Source of the DNA: Stereocaulon alpinum
Lineage: Eukaryota; Ascomycota; Lecanoromycetes; Lecanorales; Stereocaulaceae
Direction of reading: 5' to 3'
DNA: 64,000 nucleotides
NCBI GenBank assembly: GCA_018257865.1
Contig: JAEUBA010000002.1
Location: 930,001 to 994,000, forward strand
Part shown: positions 1 to 11,410 of the stretch, piece by piece
Layout of the letters: every line of letters begins with the position of its first letter
Numbering within the stretch: the stretch's first letter is position 1
The notes under the pieces: model-generated
Seen by the model: the letters and a program-made list of their open reading frames with translations, nothing else
The model's database searches: none
What the model was told of the DNA's origin: nothing
Position numbers and translations under genes: made by a program

Positions 1-503
1 ATAGTCCCTGCATCAAACGCCTCGACCAGTGCAGTCGAGTGCCTAGCATCTGGCTCCGTTTGGGGCAAGATCTGAGGATTATCCCACTGGAGGAACGATT
101 CAGTATGGAAGATCCATGGTGATTGCGACTCCCATCGTTCGCGATAGGTTCTCCATATCTCTTTTTCTTCTTTCTGGAACGTGTCAATGATCTTTATCTG
201 GGCGGCTAACATTCCTGTTTCTCTGTCTCTCTGTGAGCTCGTGGTGCGGGTGCTAGTGGCTGAGTTCGGTCGAAATTGTAGGCCCTGGACGATGCGGGCG
301 GATGTTCTGGACTTAATGAGCTGTTCGAGGTATTTGGCGTTGATTGATGCTTGAGCGGAGAAGCATTGGCCGTAGTGACATGCTCGGCAGGGATAAGGGA
401 GATGGATGGGCGTGAGGTCCGTGGTTAAGTGAGAGACTCTGGTAGTGTAGCTGCAGCCACATATGTGGATGTGGGTGCGGGTCGGTAGGCGTTGAGCGTA
501 CAT
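1..503 (-). CDS. Unknown Cys-containing protein, partial (C-terminus beyond window)
   Basis: An open frame runs without a stop from an ATG at 503 down to the left edge, about 167 codons. The frame upstream of this ATG meets a stop within 12 codons, so 503 is the likely start. The N-terminal part has two cysteine patches (CGC near residue 17 and PCRACHYGQC near residue 40). A helical charged stretch with QKEEKEIWRTYRERWES follows. I do not recognise the family. The residue choice (alternating hydrophobic and charged residues, Trp and Cys clusters, no repeats) looks like real protein, and small fungal proteins with a C-x2-C-H-x-G-x-C motif of this kind are common. No signal peptide or membrane segment is seen in the visible part. 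Confidence 0.5.
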   Translation of the reverse strand, partial: MYAQRLPTRTHIHICGCSYTTRVSHLTTDLTPIHLPYPCRACHYGQCFSAQASINAKYLEQLIKSRTSARIVQGLQFRPNSATSTRTTSSQRDRETGMLAAQIKIIDTFQKEEKEIWRTYRERWESQSPWIFHTESFLQWDNPQILPQTEPDARHSTALVEAFDAGT

Positions 504-2153
504 TGTCGATATGAAAGTCGAGATTTCTTGTATTCATAGTGAAAAGTAGTGCGAGAATGAGGGTCATGTAATAGATAGATTTGTATTTCATGGTTTGCGC
601 ATTTTGAAAGTTGTGAGTCCTTGACATGAAGGTGGAATTGGAGGCGACCCAACAAGAGACCCACGCCAACGCATTAGGCATTGGGGTGAAACGCAACACT
701 TGGATCTTAGAATTCGAATTACAAAAGGTGTGGCATCCCACAAATAGGTCTGCAATACCCAAAATACGTGTCGTCGCCTTGGTCAATGTCAGGAAATGCT
801 TGCATGAAAAATGGAAGAGTACAGCCACGCTAGACATTCCGAGAAGCATGCATACTCTGTACACCATCACCGCAACTACAGGAACGTATCCGTAGTAGAG
901 TCCTTAACTCCATACTTTCCATAGGCTCGTATAGAAGCGATGACGATAGGAAGAGTGCAGTCATAAGCGACATTGTCCACTTTCAAACCGCAAAGGAAGG
1001 CGCGGACTATGCTGTTCCATGGTTTGTGGCTTCACGGCCTGCACCTTGCCTATATTCAGGTGGCAAGAATGAATATGTAGAAGAGGATATCTGAGTGGGT
1101 ATGAACGAATGCATACTGTGGATACTGTTGGCACATCTGTACACATATTGGATACGCCTTGCAGCAGAGGCTGGTTACGTTCGCGTCAAGAGGGGGGTTC
1201 GGGGAGTGAGTAAGGTTTGCAAGACCTTCTCTCGAACGGTCGAGCCATTTCTTGGGTTCCTATCGTTGTGCTAATTCGGGCTACCCACTGGTCTGGACGG
1301 TTCGGGACGACGGTTCGGGACAACGGTCATTAGAAGGCGTCTATAGCTCAAGCTGGCACAAAGGCAAACCCAGCGGAATGCAACGTTTGCCATCTGCTCA
1401 AGGTTAGCATAAGAAAGAAAATGTTCAGCTCCTGAGCAGCTGCAAGGATAGTTCGTCTTACTTGATGCAGCAGTACAGCAGGAATTGGACAAGCTTACGC
1501 TTGAAGGATTCACTAGTTGAACGAGCAGTTCTTCGCTCGAGGTTAGCATGGACGTTAGGGCTATCCTCATTTGGATGAGTATGAGGGATTGTCAAACGGT
1601 CAGCAAATAGTTCGTCACTGTCAAATATGTATTTTTCACCCGCTCTCAGCTCCGTCGTCATTTCCTGCACCCTTCGTTCCCGCAGAGAGTTCCTGAGTGG
1701 AGTAGTGGCTGCTGAAGAAGTTCAAGGTGTGCGATAGACTTTGTGGCTGCTCCATCAGCAGGAGCAAAGCGCAACGGACAACGAGTATTTAATAACTATC
1801 GACTGTAGCTTTGACCTCCTCTCAGCCCTCGTAAAGCATCTCCTGCAACGGTTATGCTGATTTCTAGCCCTGGAAGGCTTTTCGGAGGCCTATTGGCTTC
1901 TTTCATCTCGAAACACATATAGAACATTTGCCCCCGAGAAACCGCTGCTGTCAGAGCTGCAGAGGGCTGATTGCCACCCCTCTCTTCACCGTTTGTACAC
2001 GCGGTGCTCCACGCTAATTCTGTGCTATTCCCGAAGAGGCCTGCTGCCCTGGAAGCTTGGCAGCCGTTGGATTTGCGCCACCAAGGCCCTGGAGCTGCTG
2101 CCCAACCTCTTCGAGATTTCTCCACGTATGCCCGTATACCGTAAGACTGGGCC
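504..2153. other. Intergenic, no supported gene
   Basis: Only short overlapping frames without recognisable domains are present on either strand. The 185-codon minus-strand frame at 313-870 overlaps the better-supported partial gene and is His/Pro-rich at its end. The stretch just before 2154 is the promoter side of the acyltransferase-like gene. Confidence 0.5.
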
Positions 2154-3523
2154 ATGAAGCGAATTTCATGTGATGGCACTCCCTCTGAGGTCAGCAGACT
2201 CTTGTTGTCAACATTGCCATTCATGTGCGTTCAGCTAAGGCTATTCTGATTGCCAGATTGGGTTGAAGCACGGAAAAGAAGCAAAGACTGAGGTCGAGCG
2301 TGGTCTACGCTTCTACAGCAAATTATTCGAGGAGACTGCTAAGCTTTCGTGGCCTGGTGTCTGTGATGTGGCTACGAGGTTTGAGCCACTTTTAAGGCAG
2401 AGATGGCCGAATTACGTTGAGGAGATGAAAGGCGTTGCGAGCGGTGCTGGAGTACCTTACAATTCGATCTTGGCCTTGAACGTGCGGACCGAAATCGCTT
2501 ATGGGCTGTCCAAAGATGGTTGCACCGCTTTATATTGGAGGAGCGAGCCTTCAGCCTTCCTGGCACAGAATTGTATGTTCTTTTTGAAGAACCCCCCCTC
2601 CCCAAGCTTGGATCATCATTCGTGTTCCGAGCCATGGTTTTTGTGCGATTACTTATACTCCTGAGAAGCGGCTTGTAGCCGTTTTACTATTCAAACATGC
2701 TAATACTAAACTCGTGATGCGCTTAGGGGACTGGCAGGAGGAGCAGCAAGAGAATCTCATCAATCTGTCCATCAGCCAGGAGCATAAGCCGACAATAGAT
2801 ATGGTTACGGAGGCCGGCATCATTGGAAAGATCGGTCTCAACTCCAAGGGTTTGGGAGTATGTCTCAACGCCATTCGCGCCCTAGGGGTTGACTTCCAAC
2901 GATTGCCTTGCCACTTGGCCCTGAGAACTTGCCTGGAGAGCTCGTCGGTGCAGGAAGCCGTGGCAACCTTGCAGGAAAGTCAAGTGGCAAGTGCATGTCA
3001 TATCCTTGTTGCAGACTCTCGAGAAGCCATTGGGCTCGAATGTAGTCATATCGATATCGTTGAGTTGCCAACAAACGAAATACTAACGCATACCAATCAT
3101 TTCGTCGAAAGTCATCCGGTGGAGGATAAGACGGCATTTGTGGATTCGCCCGTCAGGCTCCGACGCATCAATGAACTCATTCAGGAACGAGGCGAGGAGC
3201 TTGATGGGACGAAGACCTTGACAACTGAAAGCATACGGATACTGCTTGGAGACACAACAAATTCTCCAACTGCCATATGCCGCTCACAGACAAATGACAG
3301 TACGGTTGCTACGTTGTTCAACATTGTAATGAACCTGACAAAGCCGAGCGCTGAAGTCATAATTGGAAAGCCTACACAGCATGGCACAGAGATCATGTAC
3401 CTTACACCCCAAACATCCTCTCAGACTTTTGGAGATAATGCGTGGATGCGGAAAGAGACAACTCATACGCCTGGACTTGATACGCACAGCGATCGGTCCA
3501 AGTTTGAGATACGGACATCGTGA
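2154..3523 (+). CDS. Isopenicillin N acyltransferase-like protein (peptidase C45 family)
   Basis: Three exons, 2154-2189, 2257-2572 and 2727-3523, join in phase to 382 residues. The first exon is only 12 codons and reads into the family's N-terminal signature (ISCDGTPSE joined to IGLKHGKEAK). The family are N-terminal nucleophile enzymes that cleave themselves at Gly-Cys; the DGCTALYW motif puts the nucleophile at about Cys101, matching Cys103 of Penicillium PenDE. FLAQNWDWQ is restored across the second intron (Trp codon split T|GG). PenDE exchanges the side chain of isopenicillin N in peroxisomes. This protein ends RTS, so it has no C-terminal peroxisome signal, and no beta-lactam synthesis genes lie nearby. 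It is therefore more likely a cytosolic paralogue acting on another amide or ester. Family assignment is secure; substrate is unknown. Confidence 0.88.
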
Positions 3524-3692
3524 TCGTAGAATCATGTAGAGCAGTCTGATTGACTTAGGTATCATTCGGAGATTGTGTTATGACACTGGTATTTTGGTGC
3601 TGCCCAACGTCCAGCAAACATGCTCTTGAAATCAGAGGGCCAAACCCTGCCAATTTGTACAAAGCCTCCCAACCCCCCTTGCCTTCTCAATT

Positions 3693-4047
3693 CTAATGCT
3701 TCGCCTTTTGCTCCTCCGCCTCTGCATTCTTTAGAAATTCTCTGTTGAATCAAAGTCAGTAGTCTCCTACGACTCGACGAATGAATGACTGCGAACTGTA
3801 TGAACTGCTCTTCCTCTTTGCTCTGAGCATCGATTGGGGGCCCTTGCTGCTTTGACTTCTCCTTTCCTCCCAGAGCAACAGCTGCACCCACCGCCGTTGT
3901 ACCAAGTGTAAGCATGGCGAGCTGTAGAATAGATGAACATTAGCTGTCGGCCTAGGCTAGAGCTTCGGAAGAGGTTGCGGAGAGACGGCTTAGACTCACG
4001 ACGTGGGAGCCGACTTGGCGGCCGAAGACTGTGTACTGGGCGACCAT
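3693..4047 (-). CDS. ATP19: ATP synthase subunit k, mitochondrial
   Basis: Three exons on the minus strand (4000-4047, 3797-3921, 3693-3741) give 73 residues, the usual size for fungal Atp19. The protein starts MVAQYTVFGRQVGSH, continues through one hydrophobic membrane segment (LAMLTLGTTAVGAAVALGG), and ends in the conserved charged tail EEEQFIQEFLKNAE. The second intron has an unusual GTTCGC donor but splicing is required to restore the tail. Subunit k sits in the F1Fo dimer interface in the inner mitochondrial membrane and helps dimer stability. The gene is too split to appear as one open frame. It is transcribed divergently from the MTP18 gene, with 260 bp between the two start codons, and converges on the acyltransferase-like gene with 169 bp between stops. 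Confidence 0.88.
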
Positions 4048-4307
4048 GATGAATTTTCGATTGGCCGCAGAGAAGGGAATGCGAGTATATGGGAACCGTG
4101 GATGTGAACAAATGTGCTGAAATTGAAGACGTGAAGCTCAAGAAGCTGTTGCGGCAATCGCAAGCGCCGGCTTTGCGGGCAACGTCCGGTAGGTCCGTCT
4201 CCAGACTGCCGACTTCTTTTCTCAAGCACAAGATCTTCAAGATACGGTCTGCCTGGCTTTCAAACTACTAGGGGAGCTCAAGCTCTCTCTAGTCAATCCC
4301 ATCAAAT
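4048..4307. promoter_or_regulatory. Shared divergent promoter of ATP19 and MTP18
   Basis: This 260-bp segment lies between the start codons of two oppositely transcribed genes whose products both belong to the inner mitochondrial membrane. No clear TATA box is seen. Co-regulation is an inference from the geometry. Confidence 0.4.
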
Positions 4308-5254
4308 ATGTCGAAGCCAAATGATACAAGTAATACCGTCCAAAGACGGCCCAAGCCCTCAGAGAACGATGAATTGCCTCGAGAAAAGCTGCCAGAAAGC
4401 TTGCAGAAGATAGTGGATGACGAAGATTCTCTGCTAGATCAGATATATGACGGAACGTAAGCTGTGCCTCCGCCTCTTCTTGATGAGCAGAGCCATCTAA
4501 TCAATGTTCCAGATCTCCCCAAACTACCGACTCCAAACTCAGGTATGCTGCATACGCCACTCGACTCCGCACGATCCTGCTCTCTGCACACCGCTATGTC
4601 GCCTACACTTCAGATATAGGAGAGTCCTTTCGTCCAGTTGCTCATCCATGGCTCATCAAGGGAGCATACGGCATCTCTTGGGCCTATCTTATCGGTGATG
4701 TTAGCTATGAAGGCTACAGAGCCTATCTACGCAACCAGCGCATAAAGCATCCAGGCGTGCCAGGTATCATATCAATGAGGTCGGCAGATGCGAGGGAGCC
4801 ATTGGCGACACCAGAGGGGAAGTTTGAACCCGGGCACGTGCCTGCCATTGAGGATTTCAGAAGCGTGATGGTGCAGAGGGCGGTATTCCAGAGCATAGCG
4901 AGTATGGGCTTGCCGGCTTTCACTATACATAGCATCGTGAGGTATTCGGGAAGAGCATTGAAGAATGCGAAGAATATGACAATAAGGACGTACGGACCTA
5001 TTGGAGTGAGTGTTCGCAAGTGACGATGCATTTCTGAGGAAACTGATGAGATCACTTAGCTGGGTCTGGCCGCTGTGCCTTTCCTCCCGTTCATATTCGA
5101 TAAGCCGATTGAGGAAGCTGTTGAGTGGAGCTTCCATAAAGCTTTTCAGACTTTTGGTGGGCCTGATGCAGTTGCTCATAAGCCAGAGACGGGTAAATTT
5201 ACTGAGCTCGTGGAGAAGAGCACAAAGGGGGCGAGCAAGGAGAAAGAGCTTTGA
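4308..5254 (+). CDS. MTP18: Mitochondrial fission process protein 1 (MTP18)
   Basis: Exons 4308-4456, 4513-5005 and 5060-5254 join in phase to 278 residues. After a charged N-terminal stretch of about 55 residues comes the MTP18 core: RYAAYATRLRT, then DIGESFRPVAHPWLIKGAYG, then SWAYLIGDVSYEGYRAY. A membrane-associated segment (SIASMGLPAFTIHSIVRYSGRAL) follows, then the conserved PIGLGLAAVPFLPFIFDKP tail that requires removal of the second intron. In animals MTP18 is an inner-membrane protein needed for mitochondrial fission. Fungal members keep the core and carry longer N-termini. The second intron begins with the consensus GTGAGT and the first with GTAAGC. Confidence 0.88.
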
Positions 5255-5564
5255 ATCTCTGCTTTGCATGAGCTGAAGACCTCTACGTTGTCGATGCTTA
5301 CAAATATATCATACCACTCACTGTTTTCGGACCTCACGACAACCCGGGTTCAGGGCCTCGGTTGTTTCTATACATTCACTCTGATGTTTTTGATTATACT
5401 CCTCTCGCGCCCGGCTCACTTTCTCACTTGTTCATCACTCACACACGTGTGCATCTTCGCACATTCTATCAAGTTCGCTTGAGTTACTTCGTGAACACGT
5501 TTGCTATCCTCTATTATCATCGTCTGTATACTCATCGGTAGTGTCATATCGACAAAAAAAGAAA

Positions 5565-7046
5565 ATGCTCGGCAATTCCAAAATGCGTGCTGATGGCCGC
5601 GTCACCAAGGTACGTCTTTTTTGAGCTTCGCCTGCCCGTTTGGTAAAGCCACCGGACTTGCAAGAAACAGTAGAGCAGCGAGGACGGGTTACCTCCCATG
5701 CACTTCCTGACTAGGTCTCATATTGCCTGAGTTTTTTTATACAACCCTTGCTGACCCTCAAATGCTTGAGCAGGCGTATCCTCCTACAGCTCCTCGCAAG
5801 CTTAGAGAACGCGTAGGCAGCCGGGCCATCACAGATCTATCGGCCCATACCTTTGGCATGCAGATGCGCGATAGCACACTCGGTACGTAAGAATCTGGCT
5901 ACAGTCTAATATCCCAACTCTAATGCTACACAAAAGGCGGTCGACCAGCCAAGGAGTCCTCAGAGCCTGAGCCAGTCAAGCTACCAAAGGAGCTCGAGGT
6001 CTTCGGTGGTAAGTGATGGGTGAGTGAAGATTGGGAGCAATTTTTGACACCTTTCTAGGGACAGGCTTTTCCAAACTCGATCAGGTGCTTCAGGACAAGG
6101 TCCATGGCATGCTCAAGCATGTGAAGCAGACCCGAAAGCCGAAAAGTAAGTAGACCTTGACTTGCATATTAGCCCGACACTGACACGTTGGGTAGAAACT
6201 AGGTTCTTCGATTTACCTCAGGAACTCAAGGACATGATCTACAAGGAGGTTTTCAACGACACAGTGCTTGTATGCACTTGGTCGACCAAGACTGGGATAC
6301 CGTCGTACACTCAAGAACTCGAACTTACCCCGTTGCATGTACCTGAAGACTGTTCGGAGGGTACGAAAAATGTTTACGACGAAAGCGACGTAGACGACTC
6401 TGACGCTGACTCCGTGATGATCGATGACACATGGGCCCGTGACTTAGAATTTCACCTATATGACGACGGTACCGCCAGACATAGGAGAATGCAGAGACAG
6501 ATCGAAGAGGAATACCTCGAACACTGCATCTCCAGCTACAGAGGCAGCTTCGCAGGCGCCGAGTTCCTCATAGCGAGCAGGAAAATCTACGCCAACGCCT
6601 CAATTTACTTTTATTCGCACTGCACCTTCCGTTTCAGCAGCCGTCAGTTGTCCCGTCTCCATGACACACCCAAATTGTTCAATCGTCTCCGCTACGTCGA
6701 AATTGAAGACCGCGTCAATAGGCGCTACGTCGATATCTCCGCGATATACTCTAATCTTCTTGCGGGAAAAAAGATGAGGAAGATCACCATCGGCTCGAAC
6801 GTCTCTCAGCGCTGGCTCGGACAATTACTTGAGAGTTTCGACGACTATGAGACTGATGACAAGCATCAGAGAGAGTTCACGGGGAGAAATGGCGTACTGA
6901 CTCGCTTTTGGGATGATTTGGGCAGCCTTACTCGCTTGACTGTGCCTGGAAATCGCAAGATTTCTTTTGTGAACTTTGCGAAGCTCGGTCGGTACAAGAT
7001 GCCGCCTGTGTGGAAGCAGTTGCGTCTTGTCGAGGATGCTTTCTAG
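5565..7046 (+). CDS. Unknown protein with F-box-like (RFFDLPQELKDMIY) segment
   Basis: Five exons (5565-5609, 5774-5882, 5937-6008, 6059-6145, 6196-7046) join in phase to 387 residues. The first four exons encode a basic N-terminal region (about residues 1-104). The last encodes a segment starting TRFFDLPQELKDMIYKEVF, the form seen at the start of many fungal F-box-like and 2EXR-type proteins, followed by an acidic loop (ESDVDDSDADSV) and an alpha/beta region. The last exon has no ATG before that motif, and the 50-nt intron before it restores phase, so I treat it as one gene. If intron 4 (GTAAGTAG..) is retained, translation stops after 106 residues. Function is unknown; the F-box-like part may bind an SCF ligase or act as a structural domain. 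Confidence 0.7.
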
Positions 7047-8166
7047 TTGGTGGAGGGAGGATTTTCGAAATTCTAATGAGACGGAGAAGATATTGTTGTG
7101 GGTGATGAACGGCTTGGAGGGGAATATGGTATCGTTGTAGGCGGATTCTATCTTTGTATGATGGCAGAGGAAGCAGTATACCTGCGTAGCAGTGTGAGTC
7201 TTATACTCAGCAGGACAGAACAAAAATGCCTTTACCCACGCTCCCTTCTTCCCACAGACCTCTCAACTCGTTCCCTACAAAATCCCAGCATCTCCAATCC
7301 CCCACCCTTCTTCAAACGCGTAGCTTGTCTTCGACTCTATCGTACTCATACTCAAGCATCACCCCCTACACCCACGACCACGAACCTTTCTCCCCCTTTT
7401 ATTTCATTTCCCCCAAGAACTCCAACAATCAGATACCAACCAACCCTCTATTCGTCCCCACTACATCTAACCCCCAACCCCTCTCACTCACCACCTCAGA
7501 CAACATAAGCTTCATCCTGAGACACATACCCCACTCCATCTTCAGCTCCACCTCCAACTCCACCTACCCGAAACAACGCTCAACATCAACAATCAGTACC
7601 ATCCGACAAACATTTCCTTACTCCTGACTTATATCAAAGTACCACACCAGCTCTCCGAACCGACATTCAATGAGCATGTGCAGCTGTTAATCAACACTCG
7701 AGTGAAATTCTACACACACACCAGTTGCTAGGGACTGGAAAGGAAGAGCGATCGCCATCCTTGAGGGTAACGAGTCCTCGTTCTTATTACGTCACGATCA
7801 GTCAGTCTTTCAAAATTAGTTTTCTTAACAGACGATACTACAAGCGTAGCAAAAGACAACAGCACCGAAGAATCGTTTCCCAAGTCAGTCGTGAGGATTA
7901 AGAATATTCTATTGCCGTTTACTACCATGTTAATGCTGCTCTGCCATTGTTCAAAGTACAGAAAACGATCTGCCTTAGTCTTGCCTCCCATCAAGGTATG
8001 CTGCCAGCGCATACCAGTGTTCTATTGATACAACGACACAGACCCTGAGAAAAGGACGCCTCACAAAGGAAACCACCACTCCCTTCTCCAGCCCCGATGG
8101 GATAGCAGACTCGAAACACAATCTAGGACGCCACTCGCAGCAACCTCAGTGAGTGCTTCCCAACTC
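7047..8166. other. Intergenic, Pro/Ser/Thr-type low-complexity DNA
   Basis: The plus strand is C-rich and A-rich at 7226-7620 and gives overlapping Pro/Ser/Thr frames in two phases, a sign of base composition rather than coding. Nothing recognisable is seen at 7630-8166. Confidence 0.5.
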
Positions 8167-9221
8167 TCACCCGAGCAAGGGCTCTCTCTCGCGGTCCTCG
8201 TCATCAACATCGTCCTCTGCATTGAGGAAGACCAATTCTTTGCCGAACATTGGTGGTGTCGCAAAGACAAGGGTCACCAAGAGGAGGAGCCCCATGATGA
8301 TGAAGGCAAAGACCCATTGGAGGGCAACCACGTGGATTTTGAGCTGGTGTACAGCGAGAGCTAGATGCAGCCCTGTTAGTCAATTTGGCAAGAACACGAC
8401 ATAAATGTGCTTACCCAGTGACAGGGCCGACAGCTCAAAGCCTATAGCGTAGTCCTTGAAGGCGAGCAGGAAGAAGAGGCCGTAAAGGAGGATAGACCAT
8501 ATAGCTACATTGGCACAGATCCGAGCTGCGTAGCTTTGGGCGTTCACCATAGCAGCACCATTTGAAAGGATGGCAACGAAAGTCCAAGCCATTGGACCTG
8601 TGACGACTGGAACGTGCACGTAGGGTGGAGTCTTGAGGTGGCGGAAATAGAGTGTCTTAAGGTTCATGTAGTTGAGGACGAGGAGGGCCTCGCCATACCA
8701 GAAGTGGCCATAGACCCATAGGAAGAGGAAGGCTACTTGTAAAAGGTTGTGTAGGATGAAGTGAGAACCGACATTGGCAGCACGGTTGACGTACTCGGTG
8801 TTGAAAACCAAGAGGATATAGATGTAGCCAAATTGGAGAGCGAAGAGGAGAATCCTAGGAGTAAATTAGTCACTTGAATGGAAGCAGCTGGTACCACTGG
8901 GATCGGGTATAAGTATGGATAGGCAAAGCATACCAGTAAACCGAGACAATCTGAGGATTCAAGGAGAACGGGGTTGGATATGCCTCATTCTGGGCCCAGA
9001 TAGTAGTGCCATTTGGCGGAGCCTTGATGGTCAGTGTAGTGCTGACAGAGACCGTGAGGAGCAAGGATAGGAGAGCCAAGATGCGGTAGGTGATGAGCGA
9101 ACCTCTGCTGTGGCTGTCATGCTGCACGAACGGATTGACTAGGGCAACGGTCGTCAGCTATTGAACAGGCTAAGTAGAATGGGGAACGAGGGTGAAGCTC
9201 ACAGGTCTGGACTCGCTCCAT
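8167..9221 (-). CDS. DUF1774 family multi-pass membrane protein
   Basis: Four exons (9203-9221, 8934-9138, 8415-8854, 8167-8372) give 289 residues. The first exon is only 19 nt (MERVQT) and is fixed by the family N-terminus FNPFVQHD that follows. Hydrophobic segments appear at about residues 25-45, 65-95, 108-130, 165-185, 195-215 and 232-255. Family-like motifs are NPQIVSVYW, EYVNRAANVGSHFIL, HVPVVTGPMAWTFVA and FKDYAIGFELSALSLG. The C-terminus is acidic (EDDVDDEDREREPLLG) and probably cytosolic. DUF1774 proteins are widespread in filamentous fungi and have no established role; membrane location is the only safe prediction. The assignment rests on remembered motif patterns. Confidence 0.78.
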
Positions 9222-9646
9222 AACGGAAGCGTCAAAGGTCAAGGTCCACCGTGAGAAAGCTGAGCTAGTAAAGGTGCGAATTGGCTTGTTGCTCTCAAAA
9301 CTTCAAAGGCAGGATGCTGTGATGGAAGTTTGCTCGAAAGCGACTGTACTAGCACTGCTTATAGAACTTGAATCAAGCGAGTGAGGTGTATGTTTAGGAA
9401 TTGTAAAAGAATGTTGACTTGGCAGCAGAGAAGTCTCAACATGATGCTAGACTAGGCGCCTCCACAGCGCCTGCCTCCTGGTTTGCTTGGTAGGGAAAGA
9501 GCGATAGCTGGCAGGCGATAAAATAGAACTGCATCTTATTGGAGTTCATGGCAATCGCAAAGGCAAAGATTATTCGGAGGGAAGGGAAATGATAGAAGTG
9601 ATGCCTGCATTACTCATCTACTCACGGGTGTCCGAAGGCTATGAAA
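9222..9646. other. Intergenic, promoter side of the DUF1774 gene
   Basis: A 425-bp spacer between the stop of the aminopeptidase gene and the start of the DUF1774 gene, both on the minus strand. No feature is recognised. Confidence 0.5.
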
Positions 9647-10994
9647 CTAATCAAAGTCGGCAAATGCAAGCTCGTAGACCAAAGCCAGCGTCATCCTTGC
9701 ATGCTGCAGCATGTGATCGAAATCAAGATACTCTAACTTGTCTTCCGTAGTGTGTATTTTCTGGTCACTATACCCAAAGTCGGATTCAATGACAAAAGCA
9801 GAGGGATAGCCAGCCTTAGAGGCCGACGCGTGGTCGCTGCAAGCGTATCCGCTGTTCTCTTGTCAGTTTGTGCAGACTTTGATATTAGTAAAGGAATCAT
9901 ACCATTTCGTAAGAACGTACGGGATTGTGCAGTACTAATATTGGGTGAGCTTGCTATTCAATGTTTTCTATCGGTGCGTGACTCACCTCTGTAATGACTT
10001 CTTTGATGAAGTCGGTAAGAGCTGGGTTAACGAAGTCCGTGATGACTCCAACGCTTTCAGGTTTGCCCGCGGCAATAGTCCCATGAGTATAGCCCGTCAT
10101 GTCCTGCTGCAACATTGCTTTGACATCTCTGCCCTGCTTTTCATACGCAGAGAAGATAGCTTGGCTGCCCAGGAGCCCGCCTTCTTCGGCAGAATACCAT
10201 TGGAACTCGACAGTATTAGATGCGTTGCCTTTGATGATAGCTTCAGATTTGAGTAGGACCCTCAAAGCTTCAAGTATAGTCACAGAGCCACTGCCATCGT
10301 CGTCTGCTCCGGGTGCTCTGAATAGGGAGGGAAATAATAGGTTGATGCTGTCTTGATGAGCACCAATGATGACAGTCTTGTTGCTCTTTCCAGGTATCGT
10401 AGCAATGACGCTATTCTGTCCCCAGGGATGCTCGAAGTGCTTAACGTGGGCTCCATATTTGTCCGCTCCAGATTTCCGGATGGTCTCGTTCACTTTGGCG
10501 AGAAGCCAGGCGGAGGACTCTGCACCGTAAGATGACTTGTAGTATCGAGTGTAGAAGGAGCTGAACTTCTCGAGGTTCTTATGCATGTTTTCCTTCTTCA
10601 AGTCCTTCAACAGTGGAGCGAGACTGTCGTTGTATGCGGGCTTCTTTGGGAACACGACTGTGTTCTTCTTGCTAAGCGTCTTTATGTTCAAGGAACCAAG
10701 ATCAGGAGTATGCGTAATGTCCATGAAGTTTATCCCTTTCTACCAGGTATCAGCCTGTCATTCATCAAATCGCCACATCCAGTATGAATTTAGGGAAGTA
10801 TGCCGCTGGGCACTCACTCGTCTCAAGTCCCATTTCTCGTCCTCCTCGATCCATCTTGTTTCTCCTGGTCCTAGCTCGATGAGGTAGCGGTCTGCTACAA
10901 CAGTTTCTCCAAGAGGAACCTGATTCGGAGGAGGGATTGACCATGCAATGGCGGATGTCGAGCACCAGGCTACGACCAGCGGGATGAGCTTCAT
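9647..10994 (-). CDS. LAP1: Leucine aminopeptidase, secreted, M28 zinc peptidase
   Basis: Four exons (10818-10994, 9987-10739, 9903-9934, 9647-9851) give 388 residues, exactly the usual size of fungal Lap1. A signal peptide ([17 protein letters not shown]) is followed by a propeptide and the M28 catalytic domain. Visible zinc and catalytic residues are His in GAHQDS (about residue 187), Asp in GADDDGSGS, the Glu pair in [11 protein letters not shown], Asp in DMTGY, and His in CSDHASA. The DMLQ-like tail ([22 protein letters not shown]) is typical. The third exon is only 32 nt and its splice restores [12 protein letters not shown]. Lap1 enzymes release N-terminal residues from peptides outside the cell. 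It neighbours the DUF1774 gene in the same direction, but no functional link is apparent. Confidence 0.93.
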
Positions 10995-11410
10995 GATAGC
11001 TGGGGATGTTTTGGAATAATACAGGATGAATGAACACAAACAGCAATGAGCTGTGAACTATGATGAATGCACTGTTGAAGCAGCTATCTAAGCCGACTAT
11101 ATCCAGATAGAGCAGCTGATGGCATAGCAAGCATGGAGGCATGGTAGGCGGGGACGGGTACTTAGGGTAAACAGTCTAGCGCGCTTTCCGGATACGTGAA
11201 TGACTGCAAGACTTGGAAGTAGTTGTCACCTGTGACTCCATCCTTTCCATTAGCGTTGCCTATCCAGTCACCAAACTGTCCGCTTTTGGAAATTTGCAGA
11301 GCTGTGATCGCTTATATATTTCCTGCTATTCTTTTGCCGCATCAGATATCATTCACCACAAAGGTACCCTTTCTATATTGCCACCTTATCAACCCAGCAC
11401 GCGGTCCAAT
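10995..11410. promoter_or_regulatory. Divergent promoter region of LAP1 and the R3H-associated gene
   Basis: This 416-bp interval separates two start codons on opposite strands. No specific site is claimed. Confidence 0.4.

Noticed and set aside
313..870. 185-codon minus-strand frame with hydrophobic start
   Set aside because: Overlaps in another phase the partial gene at 1-503, has a His/Pro low-complexity end, and matches no family I know.
1796..2224. 142-codon minus-strand frame
   Set aside because: Overlaps the short first exon and promoter of the acyltransferase-like gene and shows no family signature.
7226..7627. Pro/Ser/Thr-rich plus-strand frames
   Set aside because: Open in two overlapping phases because of C-rich low-complexity DNA.
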